Shown here in pieces: positions 1 through 11,009 of a stretch of DNA of 64,000 bases (its first letter is position 1; each line of letters starts with the position of its first letter). The DNA comes from Pseudoscleropodium purum (Eukaryota > Streptophyta > Bryopsida > Hypnales > Brachytheciaceae), in assembly GCA_963969395.1 (NCBI GenBank), contig OZ017795.1, positions 11,966,001 through 12,030,000 of the forward strand, written 5' to 3'. The notes under the pieces are model-generated. The model saw only the letters and a program-made list of their open reading frames with translations, did no database searches and was not told the origin of the DNA. The translations under genes and the position numbers were made by a program.

Positions 1-63
1 ATAAATGTCAAAATTGCTCTCTATTTTAAGCTATTTAAATTTTATATTTCATTACCTCTTGCA

Positions 64-404
64 GCTAATTTAGAGTCCTTGATTGCAAATATGAATTCAA
101 AATTTGCAAATTTTATTATATGTGGCAAATAAAAAATTTCAATAATTTCTACAAGGGTAAAACATGGGCAATAGAAGGGTCAATCCTCCTTAGCCTTTGT
201 CAGGTAGACCAAGTGGCAAAGTAATTCAAGTATCCATAGTATTGCCCTATACTGTAAATAAAATGACCCCCCAAATATAGGTTGGGGTGAATTCACCCCC
301 TCACTTGTCCTCTTGGGAAAATATTGAATTTTTTTATTTGCCAAGGATGATAAAATTTGCAAATTTTGAATCCATATTTGCAATTAGAGGTCCCAAATTA
401 GGGA
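64..404. mobile_element. Foldback element with ~90-bp inverted arms
   Basis: The arms at about 64-158 and 315-404 are inverted copies of each other. Both contain CTAATTT at the outer edge, then TTGCAAATATG, CAAAATTTGCAAATTTTAT and GGCAAATAAAAAA in the same order. A third, single arm-like copy lies at about 3450-3540. The spacer of about 155 bp has no credible ORF. No target-site duplication was identified. This is a small non-autonomous foldback/MITE-type element of unassigned superfamily. Confidence 0.65.
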
Positions 405-2035
405 AAAAGGGGTGTACTACATAAATTAATCAAGCACAAAATAGGTTATTTTTTTTTACTTGCACCCTTGGAATGACTTGGAAGGGATGCATTAGAGGAT
501 TTCTGGGCCGTCAAGAGAATTGTTCCAAGCATGTGCATTGGAAATTTTCCCCTTGCAGTTTTTCAGGAACGGCTATTTCCACCAAAAAAAATTTAAAGAA
601 AAAAATATTAGTCTTGAAATGAAGAAAAAAACTGAATTTTTTTAAAAAAAATTTCCAAATGTAGTAGTCACATTGTCACATCTGTGAGCTGCTACAAGGC
701 TGTTCTCGTAGTTTGAGAACTACTAGGAACTTACAGCCCTCCTGTAGGCTGAAATCTCCTCTAATGAATGAAGGGACCAATTCACCCTAACCTAAAACAT
801 ACGAATTTGGAGGTCTTTGCCATTACTAATTAGGCATAATTTAAGACACTATATCAAGCATTGCATAGGATAAACTATCCCATTCAAGGCCAAATGAAAG
901 CAAGCCCACTAGTCATGTTCAACATTATATTAGTGGTATACATTAACCCCTCATCACCGAAGTCCCATTTGGATTCAAAAACATCATTGCTTTTGAAGTG
1001 ATATAGATCTAATTGTCACTAAGTTGTAAAGATTTTAACCATACAATCTTGTAGTGAACATGTTGTAGATGACGTAACACAAATTTGGAGTCATTTGACT
1101 GCATAGATTGCAAGATTATAATGTTTTAGTGTTGGAAAAAGATGCTGAAATTTTCCTAGCAAAACACTTGGAGGTGAAACTCGATTTCTAAACCTATTCA
1201 AATGAAAAAACTTGAAACTATAAAGTGATTCAAAACCAACATACAAAGACATTGGTGAAAAAAATGTCATTCAATTGACTCAATGTGTTAGCAAATTGAC
1301 TTGCAAGTGCCAAAAAATAGGCAACAAAAGTTGTAAAAAAAACATGAGGCTGAACCTCCTACTAAAATGCTTCTCAATCACTCATAACTTCTTGGATTGA
1401 TATGAAATTTTAGCCACGCAAACTAGACTAGTATGCGCAACTTTTCAATGCTTTTTTAATATCAAAAACAAACATTGTACGGAGAAGAAACAAGCTACCA
1501 AAGTTCACTACAATCCAAAAATGTTGGAATTTTGAACTTCAAATTGCTCCTAAACATTCAAAAAAACTTGGATTGACATGAAAATTTTACCACAATAACT
1601 AGACTGAAAGAGGAACATAATCCAACAAATCTTATTGAAAAAAAACATTGGATGAAGGAGATACAACCCCCCAAAGTTGTAGCTTCAAATACAGTTTGGT
1701 AGTCCCAAATTGAACTTGTGAACTTCAATTGGCTTCCAATTAATTTGTACTTCTTGGATCAATTCCAAAACTTTACCACACAAACTAGAAGAGAGAGCAC
1801 AAATTTCCCAACAAATTTGATTGAATTTGGACATTGGATGCAAAAGTTAGAGCACTTTGAATTGAACTTAAACTATTTGAGCACACTTTGGCGGTGGGGG
1901 GTTAAGTTCTGAATCCTATACCACTACACAGTATACACTAAGTTACTTGTTTCCATTTCAGTTGGCCTGGAATGGGGTACCAGTAACTTAACTTAGTTTA
2001 AAATGGGGTAAGTTAGGAGGGGAGAGGGGAGCTAC
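405..2035. other. AT-rich intergenic DNA, no gene seen
   Basis: Only short ORFs without recognisable motifs occur here. Nothing in base composition or frame conservation suggests a gene. Phrases such as TTGGATTGACATGAAA recur at about 1395 and 1567, which suggests old repeated DNA. Confidence 0.6.
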
Positions 2036-2300
2036 ACTACTGTTGTTGCAGTGGGTGGTCCCAGACCACCCATGATCCAAAGACGGGTGGGCATTGACGA
2101 CCCGACCCTTGATGTGGCGGTCGTCACGTCAACTTTGACTATCATCACTCATCACTGATCAGTCCGTCGTACAGACAAGGGCCAAATGCGGAAGAGAGAT
2201 TTGTCTGTACAGTTGATTAGATTATTAATATTTGGACTAATCAATCTCCGGCCTTCATGGAATCCCGGATCCACAGGGAATCTTGGACTCAGTTATCTGA
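2036..2300. repeat. Promoter-like dispersed repeat, copy 1 (interrupted)
   Basis: This stretch shares blocks in the same order with 25525-25840 and 36725-36985. The blocks are a TACTGTTG/GGTGGTCC segment, CCATGATC, ACGGGTGGG followed by ATTGACGACC, a GTACAGACAA block, GATTATTA and GGAATCTTGGACT. In the 36.7-kb copy the same unit lies upstream of the 421-codon minus-strand gene, next to a TATA-like CTATATAG. This copy has no such gene beside it and is interrupted by the foldback element at 2310-2929. It may be an orphan promoter copy or simply part of a larger repeat. Confidence 0.6.
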
Positions 2301-2309
2301 CACTTAGCT

Positions 2310-2929
2310 CGTTTACACTCCCTGCCAGCAGGCGCAGGGAGCCCGCATCTGCCTGCGGCAAGGAGTGGAGGTGGTTCCCACATCATGTTGCTGGCAGGCA
2401 GAAAAGGTAAGCCTCCTTTAACCCTATTTCAATTTTTTGTAGCTCGTTTTAGCAAGTGGAGGTAGGTTCCTTGCCAAACCGTAGGTTCCCTGCCACTCTA
2501 AACTGCTTGTCACGAAACCCTGCACCTGCCTGTGCGCCGCATGTTGTGCTCCTCTAACGCGAACCGGATTTGGGACTCCCTGCGCCTGCTAGCAGTGAGT
2601 TCCAAATTGGACTTGAGTTAAAACGCCTAAACATGCGGCGCATAGGCAGGCAGGAAGGAGTTTCGTGACAGCCACTTTCAAGTGGCAGGGGACCTACGGT
2701 TTGGCAGGGAACCTACCATGAATTGCTATAAAGGCTACAAATTGCTATAAAGGCTACAAATTGTGTGTAGGCGCTTCTTGGAAATGAGCATAAATACCAT
2801 TTAGTGTAAAGGATTTGGGGCTAAAGGAGGGTTACTTTTTCTGCCTGCCAGCAAGATGTGGGAACCACTTCCACTCCCTACCGCAGGCAGATGCGGGTCG
2901 CCTGCGCCGGCCAGCAGGGAGTGTAAACG
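2310..2929. mobile_element. GC-rich foldback element with ~110-bp TIRs
   Basis: The left arm begins CGTTTACACTCCCTGC at 2310 and the right arm is its inverse, ending at 2929. The match continues for about 110 bp through CCCGCATCTGCCTGCGG, GTGGTTCCCACATC and GCTGGCAGGCAGAAAA. A second, inner inverted pair (about 2459-2550 and 2625-2720) shares GGTAGGTTCC, CCAAACCGTAGGT and TTTCGTGACA, so nearly the whole 620 bp can fold on itself. A 19-bp tandem duplication (CTATAAAGGCTAC units) lies at 2721-2762. GC content is clearly higher than in the flanks. A 120-codon ORF crossing the right arm has no family features and is probably fortuitous. Confidence 0.75.
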
Positions 2930-3330
2930 GACTAACTGCCGCAAACCCACAATCCTCGTTTTCATGGCAGGACACTAAGGGACGCTTTACACATGGGCCA
3001 ACCAAGTGGAGAGGCCATGGGAGTTCATGGCCAAACTTTGGGCGAGAGTCCAAAGAAATGGGCAATAAATGGGCAATAAATGAGCAATTTGACAAACTCT
3101 CGACTAAAGTTTGGGTCACCACAAAGTGGCAACCCAAACTTTGGTCGATAGTTCATCGTGAGGCCATTGCCACGTAGGAGCTTGGGCTTCCATGTAGGCA
3201 CTTTGGAGGGCAACAGACTTTGCATTGTGCTGCCTTGTGTGAAGGGTTGAGAGGCAAAAGTCGGGGTTTTTTGAAATTTAATTGGTGGAGGTTGACAGAC
3301 TCTCAACCTTGGATTCATGTGTCAAGTGAC
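2930..3330. repeat. Repeat-derived flank with a short strong hairpin
   Basis: Immediately right of the foldback, CAATCCTCGTTTTCATG resembles the 36.9-kb repeat copy, so this may be the interrupted remainder of the promoter-like unit. At 3100-3148 the arms GACTAAAGTTTGGGT and ACCCAAACTTTGGTC pair with one mismatch around CCACAAAGTGG. Tandem GGGCAATAAAT units sit at about 3060-3085. The ORFs here overlap on both strands and look non-coding. Confidence 0.45.
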
Positions 3331-4027
3331 CCTAAATCCAGCCCATGAAGTAGACTCAACATGGTAATTGTGAGGTTCACCAAGGGTAAAAGTAAAAAGA
3401 AATTTCTATTTTGAGTGGTGTCTAGGATATGTTCAAAAATTCTTTAAACTATTTTGGAGTCTCTAATTGCAAATATGAATTCATAATTTTCATAATTTTT
3501 TTTTGTGTGCAAAATAAAAAACTTTAAGGTGTTCTTTGGAATAAAAAATCTTGTATTTTCACCTTTTGTGGGATGGATTTAGCATCTTATGTTTCCATAT
3601 GCCAAGTTGTTGACTAAGAGCATCCTCAATGCTATGTCTAGATAAAGTCACTGCATTGGAACATGTAGATTACATTCTTGTCCCTATTTTTTCACTGTGG
3701 GCTTTTTCATGTCACTCACCTCAATGTAACAATGGTATTTGAAACCCTACACAGGTCTCCAACAATGTGAGACTAATAGAATGCAACAACGTAGTTAGTG
3801 AAGAAGATGCTTGATCTTCTTTAACCATACTACAAAAGTTGATTCGATATAGGTACTAACTAGGGTGCTGGAAGGTGCCATAACTAGTGTTGACCAAGAA
3901 CTACAGAGAAGTTTGGAGAGCACAATAAAGAATCAATTTTTGTTGTATAAGAGATGAGAAGTGCCGCATCTATGGAAGTAACAAGGGAGGTGTAGTTAGC
4001 ATTGGGGCATGATTCTGTTGTTTTTCT
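3331..4027. other. AT-rich intergenic DNA, no gene seen
   Basis: There is no ORF of interest. A lone copy of the foldback arm described at 64-404 occurs at about 3450-3540. Nothing else was recognised. Confidence 0.6.
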
Positions 4028-4949
4028 TTAACCCGTAAAGGTCGGAGACTATGTTTTCACGCAAAATGCTCCAAAACTGCCATTTTTGATACAAGCATCA
4101 AATTTTAGATGAATTTTTTTTTGGACACATGTAACCATAGGATCTTGTAGTAAACTAGTTTGAAAAGATGTGAATAAAAATTTCAGAATTTTCTACCATG
4201 TAGATTGCAAGATATTAATGTTTGAAGTGACAAAAATCATTTTTTTGACCTTGTGAAAATACAGACAATTGCACTTCACAATGTCATATTTGTATAAAAA
4301 AATGTCTAAAATGATGGTTGCTCTTTGGATTCATTCTTCAAATCAAGTTGGATACATGCTTGAAAATTTTTAGATCATTTGGAATTGCACAACATATAGG
4401 AAAAAAATAATAAGTATAAGGTGATTCAAAATACTAAATTGTTAAAAATTTAATTATGGAATTGAAAAATTCCAATTCTAATGGTGGTAATGTAGGAATA
4501 AACAATCTACATCATATCTTTTTATTTTTCCCCAAAATATTAAAAATTGAATTAAATAAAGGACTCTAGAGTTTATTTTTGAGTATAGAATCCATGACTA
4601 CTTACAAACTAGAGCACCTCATAACCTTTATCCTGTAAATCAAAATGGAATGATTCAAAGCTTTCTACATATATATAAATCTAGAAAATCAATTTCAAAT
4701 TTTTATTTTAAAAAAAACTGTTTTTTGAAGAAGTTTTTAGGTTGCCCATTGAGCATTGAAAATTACATATCATGCAATAACTTTTGAATCATATAGTTAA
4801 AAGTTTGTGAAAATTATTGGGCCTTAAAGCTACTCTTTGGGCACATGTTGTGTGAAAACTTCAGCAAAAAAACTAAAAACTCCATTCGTAGTGAGCTGCC
4901 CAAAATCGCTATATTGCCAAGAAATGTAATTTTGACCTTTAGGGGTTAA
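4028..4949. mobile_element. TTAA-flanked TIR element, copy A
   Basis: TTAA at 4028-4031 is followed by CCCGTAAAGGTC. The other end is GACCTTTAGGGG followed by TTAA at 4946-4949. The 12-bp ends are inverted copies with one mismatch, and the element between the TTAA sites is 914 bp. Its left end resembles the inverted right end of copy B (24320 inward): both carry CCATAGGATCTTGTA and ATAAAAATTTC at similar depths. No transposase ORF is visible. A TTAA target with CCC termini is a piggyBac hallmark, but the match is too short to assign. Confidence 0.6.
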
Positions 4950-5587
4950 ACTACACAGAACTTGTTGTTGCAATGCGTTCATGGAGGGCAAATTGAGGAT
5001 GCTCTAATTCTCTAAAGACTATTGAGCAGGTTTACACCTAGATGCCGGGCCAATTTCTAAAGAGGTGAATTGTCAAAATTTCAACCCCTTTTGGATTCAA
5101 GGCCATCCTCTACTACCCATTAGAATAAGATTTTAACAAGGGGCCAATTCTCTCATATGTATAGGCCTTGGAGCCCATAAGTTAGATTGATTCAATCAAA
5201 TGTAGAAAAGAAGGAAGAAGAGGCTGAAATTTTCAAAGTTTCTCTACACTTAGAAATGAGGCCAATTCCCTTAGAGACCAATTGCAAAAACTCAACGAAT
5301 CTGATTCGTTGGAGAAAAAAATTATGAAGAAAGTTTTTTTAATTGAAAATCCAATATTGATCCCTAGGCCAAGGATTGACCTCCCATTTCTATTGCACCC
5401 AATTCAACGAGCTTGGACCATGTCGGATCATTTCTTTTTTGAATAAAAAAATTTATTCCACCAAATTGGTCTAACCTATGGGTGCAAAGGGGAAAAACCC
5501 ATTTCAACATTTTGTTCAATTACAAGTGAGGATTCTTGGCTTCTGACACCAACAAATTGATGTGGTCTCCAAGTGTAAAGCGGCCCT
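4950..5587. other. Intergenic DNA, no gene seen
   Basis: No ORF of note and no RNA gene recognised. It ends at the left border of the 2.2-kb duplicated segment. Confidence 0.6.
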
Positions 5588-7810
5588 AACAAACCAAAGT
5601 ATCGGTACTCTCAAATGGAGCATACCAGGCATCGATCAATGAAGCACACTTGAAGGAGAAAGAAGATGTTTGTCATCAACATGCTGTGCATATGACATGA
5701 TACATAAACAAGCACAAATTGGAAGGGACTAACCTCCTCCTTCAATGAAACTCTAGCAAAGTTACCATTAAAGCTCATCAGAATTAGATGCCTTTCAAAC
5801 GCTTCACTTCGTGCTCTAACTCTGTGTTTAATGTAACCAACTCCGCATTCCGTCTCTCCAACTCAGAATACCGTCTCTTCAGCTCCGAGTTCTCTCTCTC
5901 GTAGTCAACTAGATTTCTATCTTGTTCTTTAATCCTCTGTTGATAGAGGCTTGCAACTTCAAGCAGCCGGTCGGCTATGAAATGCTAATTGTAGAGATTA
6001 GGGTTTGAGAACAGTGACAGTGCATCCACTTCATCTTCTTGCCAACCCAGGGTGAGAGATTTCTGCTGTGAACCTTCGTCTACCATCAAGTCGGAGATTG
6101 CAGCGCCAGCGTGGTAGCCTTGGATGTCATTCAAGATAGTATCTTCTAACTGTGAAGTACAAGGTCCAACCAGTGATGGATCTTCCTGGTTTAGGATTGC
6201 CAAACCTGATTCGAGAAGAGAACTTGCCACCTCGATGAAGCTTACATCAAAATCGTTTAGCTCAAATGCACACTCTTCAATGTTTCCTTCAAGGATGCAT
6301 TCCAGTGAAAAATCGGTATCCTGGTTTGCACCAAAGAATTTCGCATCACCTTGCCACCCTATTGTTGGAAACATGGGTTCGATGAAACCCTGGTCCAAAG
6401 TTGACAGAGCTCTGTCCACTGCAACATCAGGGACAGCTTGTGAAAACCGTGGCTTGATTGTGTCTAGTAGACTCGCCCTTGAGGAAGATGCAAGCTCCTC
6501 AGCGCTCTTGTAAATTGCGGCAGACAAAGATACATTAGCCTTTGCAGGATGAGACGAATCACGAACATTCACAATCTGCTCACCAGGATGAAGCACACTT
6601 GTGTAATTGTTGGTTGCGTTCAACAGGACTGTTGAAGAATTCGCCTTCTTGAAATCTTGGAAGGCCTCCTTGACCTTGCCTGCCACCCATTTCGCCTTCT
6701 CCTTGCCGCGGCGGAAATCCAGTTGCTCATTCCACGATGAATCGATGGTGAAGTGGTGACCGTTTCCAAGATCCAAGTGAGGTCTAGCCTTTCTATAATA
6801 AAACGCAGCTATTTGATGCACGATCTGAGCCTCCTCTCGGATGTCGTATCCACCAAGAGTAAGGCAGTTGTGTAATAGAGTTTCACCTGACGGAAGAGAC
6901 TCTCTAGGTGGTTTAAACCTAGATTCATACCTTACACAGTCCCCAGCCTTGCTTGGTCGAGACCTCCGATAAACTCCAGAAGAGGAGCTTGATCGGGAAT
7001 CTTCGGGAAGTATCGGATAGCCAGGCATCCATTCGTGAGCTCGATTCCAAGGTTATGTGTTCGTTCTCTGAATCAAATTTGGAAAGTTTTACATTCCTCA
7101 AGCAACAAAAGCTATAGAGATACTTCGCACATGCACTGGGGAGACATTGTCATGCTAGCTTTAAATTTCTAACAAGCCAACGTAAATGAGAACTGAAGGA
7201 GTTTTTGTATGGTAAAGCATTTAGATGGTTCCTCCATCTCCACAATTTCCGATCCTAAGCTTCAAGAAGAAAAACAACAATTTCAATATGGAATGCTAGA
7301 CCTTCACCTCGTAGAACTCCTTCTACTAGCTCCAACCAAAGTACCAAACCTTACCACAAGTCCACCATTGATATCTTCTAGACAAGCAAGGACTAGAACT
7401 TATGCATAGTCGAAAGAAAGATCTCTTTTGAAGACAAAACCGCTGTACCATGTACTCTGTCCTTCATTGTACACTTAAACTTTTGTGATTGACCTACCGT
7501 AGAGATTGTAGTTACCTGGTGACATCCGAGAGGGATGTGCCTGGGTGGATGGTGTTAGACTAACAAACGGAGGCAAGTGAATATGGATCATGACATGGCG
7601 AAACAAGGTTTTGGGTTTCCTTTCTTTTGTTTCTTTTCTTTCGGACATTTTTCTTTGGGGCAATCCAGATTGCAGGACCGGATCTACATTGAAGTCATGC
7701 ATGGATGATAAACTTGTTCAATCTTTAGCAAACTCAAGTTGCCGTGGACTCAAAAAGCAATTCCAAACAAATTATCCAAAATTTGTTCCATTTCACAATG
7801 AAAGAGTACC
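5588..7810. repeat. Segmental duplication, copy 1
   Basis: This aligns almost end to end with 33859-36124. Similarity starts at AACAAACCAAAGTA and stops abruptly after CAATGAAAGAGTACC. It covers the 3' flank, the whole ORF and about 780 bp of 5' flank of the unknown gene. The 5' flank looks at least as well conserved as the ORF, with long identical runs at 7560-7810. This copy lacks the outer ~600 bp present beyond 36124, including the TATA-like site, so it was probably separated from its promoter. Confidence 0.9.
5784..7028 (-). pseudogene. Unknown coiled-coil protein gene, copy 1, with in-frame stop
   Basis: The frame is open from ATG at 7028 to a TAG at 5987-5985 (347 codons) and then stays open for 66 more codons to TAA at 5784. 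The second part begins HFIADRLLEV and carries a basic/acidic coiled coil (ENSELKRR, YSELERRNAEL, NTELEHEVKRLKGI), as in the intact copy at 34076-35341. The stop therefore looks like a CAG-to-TAG change. A 12-bp deletion (the PLCN codons) lies just before it. Other differences from the intact copy are in-frame indels, including about 16 residues lost mid-protein, which suggests past selection on the frame. The coiled coil is exactly 14 residues (two heptads) longer than in the intact copy. The family is not recognised. A shortened 347-residue product is possible, but a dead or dying gene is more likely because the promoter region is missing. Confidence 0.7.
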
Positions 7811-10510
7811 TTTTCATCCATGTGTGTCAAGAAGGAATTCATGTAGGCGGCAATGCCTGCTCAAAGCTTCTCTCTCTTGAGCATGATATCCAACTACACA
7901 TCTACTCAAATTTAAATGCAATGCTTCAAAAAAATTTCAATAATGTCTAGCCACTAAACCATTATAAGTAAGTCCATTACTATGAAACGCGTGCTTGATC
8001 CAAAAACGTGTGAATAGAATATTGTGACTACAATTTTGTGTCCAAGGTGAAACTAAACAACTATGATCTACATTTGTGAAGGCCACAAAAGAGCTTGATG
8101 TGTCTCACCGTGACATGAGCTTCAAATCTAGCTTTGACAAAGGATCTCCAAGATTGAAGCAGCTCCCCTCGTTACCAACAAAACGCACAAATCACATTGG
8201 AGTTCTCATAATAGTAAACATAGAGTTTCAGATCGAGTTCTCGTAGCTTAATGACTGGGTGACAAGCAGCATTCGGAGCTTTCCTTCTTAAGTTGGAAGT
8301 ATTTTGATCGTTCTCATATAGGCATTGAAGGCAATACAGTTTCTCCGGATTACTCAAAAACTCCTCATGATCATCAACAATGCCAGAATATGAACCATCA
8401 ACTAAAGTCTTCTCCTCAATTTGGCTCAAGACACAAGTAGCACGATACTCCCATACAATAGACCTAATGCGCACTTGTATTTCTTCAAAATCTTTGAGCA
8501 ATGCGAGTCAAGTCTTGAAGGATTTAGATGAGATTCCAGAGGTTGGAGGGCATGAGGTTGGATGAGAGGAGGTCAAAGGGTAGTAGGTTGGGTCAAAATA
8601 GAAAACAAACCTCCTATCCCTACATCTATCCAAGGTGGGGTAATAATTAACAGGGTCAATCTCCTTGGCCCTTGTTAGTAGTCCTTCAAAAGTTCATTAA
8701 GGAATCAACCCATTTCCGACCCTTTAACATCCAATAAAGCCAAAAATGGCCTATGGCTTTTGATATAATAAACTATTCTTGGGCTTTAATGGGATCCACT
8801 ATTCAATTATTCAACTTTTTTGCTTTTCATTAATTGTGTAGTAAACTTACTATTGTTTACACAATATGGTTTGAAGTGGACAACTCTAAATGGATGGCTT
8901 GCTCACTTACTTCTTTGATGCCTTTGGAAGTTCAAAATCCTTTTCATTAATGTTGACACTATTGGGATGCAATAAATTCTCATCAATTGCTTACTATGTG
9001 TATCCACAACTTTGTCTTGTAGCACTTGGGAAGACAAAGTGCTTTTCATTCATGTTGATATTATTGAGATGCAGGGCATTCTGTATTGTATTAAAAAGAG
9101 TAGGACAATTTGTTGAGTGTTAAAGGGTTAATTATTTGAGCATATCGGGAGCACATGCATGTTGAGTGGAAAAATTTTCTTGCATGCAAAAATGAATTTC
9201 AAAGGGATTCCATAATTTTTCACAATTTTATTTTCCAAAAAAATTACCATTAATTTTTTAGGTGAAGATTTTGTTCATCCCATACTAGTCATATAGGTCA
9301 TTCTATTTTTGACCAAAGGCTAGTTGGAAAATTCAGAGTCTTGTAGCCCAATTATATTGTACCATTTTTCATTATTTACTCATTTTGTATCTATACGAAA
9401 ATACCCCACCCTATGATACCAAAATGTGTGTGAGATTAGGAATGGATTTGTTTCCATAACATAGTGATATCCATTGCAAACTCCATGCCAATTGGAATTC
9501 TTACTTGTGGATTCAATATTGTTCTTTTGCATCCATAACATTGTATAGGCAAGCAATAGTCCTCTTCATGTTAGAAAGGTATTATGCTTTGCTACATGCC
9601 TAGTAGGGACTTATTAGTTAAGGCAAGGATTGGGGTTGGGTGAGAAACCACATTGAAAAAATTATTCATTATAAGAGGGTCCTTTTCAAAATTGCAAAAG
9701 GCCATTTGCTTCATTAGTAAACAATGTTATGTAATTATGTAGTAAAAAATGGCACTAAGTGTGGAATGTGGATTCAAAAGGGTGAAATTGGGTTGAAAAG
9801 TCATTGTTTTATGATTACAATGAATACTACTAAATAACTTTTACACGTGTCAAAAAGGTTCATTCATTATTCCACCATTATGATATTAGGTTTTTAAATT
9901 ATCATTAGAACCGGCATGTAGAGAATTTAGAGAGTCATATTAGCATCTGAAAGGACAAGAAGAGTCCCTCTCTAAGGTCCATAATAGGAAGCTATGTGAT
10001 TTTGCTTTTGATTTCATATAATGTTTGTTTCTATTTTCATTCAAAAATGAGGCAACCAAAACACATGTACATGAAATATATTTTGATTTGATATTCCTTG
10101 GCTAAAATTTTTTTGTGAATCTAGTATTTGTAATTATAAGTAGTGACTAAAGGATTCACAATAGGCTTCCCACCTTATCCTTGTAATGTTGTTGTGGATT
10201 TGATGGATGACATAGAATTCTTCTATAGAGAATAAAAATGCAAATGTTCATCCTTGGAATTTTGTATGAAAAAGGAAAGTCTTGCACTATAGTTTGACCT
10301 TCAATGAGTTCTTGATCAATTCTTGATTTATTTTTTAAGCAAATGATTCACAGTGAAAAAAGAATGATTTCTATAGTGACTAGTCCAACATTACAAAGAA
10401 CACAGTTTAGGAAATGAAAAATTGAGAATATTATAAATGCCGATTTGAGAACAATGAAAATCTACTTGAGACTTACATCACAAGTGAGCAATATCCTTCC
10501 AACATGTGAC
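7811..10510. other. Intergenic DNA with decayed repeats
   Basis: No gene was recognised. TTAA followed by GGAATCAACCC at 8697-8711 resembles the left end of the GGGAGC-type elements. About 9150-9380 resembles the interior of the element at 27029-27401: both have a GATTCCATA/GATCCCATA block, a GGTGAAGATT/GTTGAAGATT block and GTCATATAGG. The matching right end was not found. Confidence 0.5.
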
Positions 10511-10513
10511 ACA

Positions 10514-10640
10514 ATGCACACTTGGCAACTCCATCTTCTCTAATGCCTGCAAAACCCACACCATCACCTTTCCTCTCTTGCCCATTCTTGATCGTCTCTC
10601 CCAAATCTCCTCTCTATTGCCACATCAATCATTTGTACCT
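10514..10640 (+). pseudogene. Decayed copy of the seed-maturation gene leader
   Basis: This segment aligns with 45108-45235, just upstream of the 82-residue seed-maturation-type gene. Shared words include CACACTTGGCA, AAAACCCA, CCCATTCTTGATC and CTCTCCCAAATCTCCT. Many differences are C-to-T relative to the GC-richer 45-kb copy, as expected for methylated DNA that is no longer selected. The coding part is absent downstream, so this is a promoter/leader fragment only. Confidence 0.6.
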
Positions 10641-11009
10641 TTAAGTTAGGCTTGTTTTGTTTATAGTAAAATCTCTTAGACTACACATGAGTGCACGGTT
10701 GCGTTCTTGGTACTATTGGAATGTTGGTACTACAAGGGTTTTGTTTCGTAGTGTTCCAACTTGCAGTGTGAAAGTTATTGAATTTCCAAGTTTTTGTGAA
10801 TTAAAAAAATTAGAAAACTACATATACACTTTTATTTTATTTTGATTGTGGCAACAATAGAAGGCACACTAGTAATAATTTAAAGTATACCTACTTCAAA
10901 AATAAAATATGCTCGTATCTCCATGCATGTGTGGAGTACTAGCGTATAGATTAACTAAGAAAGATCTTGAAGGGGATGTGCATCAAGTGCCTCAACTTAT
11001 TGCTATTCT

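Noticed and set aside
2815..3177. 120-codon plus-strand ORF and its 101-codon antisense partner
   Set aside because: They lie across the right arm of the GC-rich foldback. The open frames on both strands follow from composition.
7590..7880. Plus-strand ORF of 96 codons, with a near-identical counterpart at 35904-36164
   Set aside because: Sharing is explained by recent segmental duplication, and the ORFs differ at their C-termini because the duplication ends there. It has no motif. Kept only as a finding about flank conservation.
8697..9400. Possible GGGAGC-family element starting at TTAA 8697
   Set aside because: The left end and part of the interior are suggestive, but no right end with matching TIR and TTAA was found. 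Mentioned only as repeat remains.
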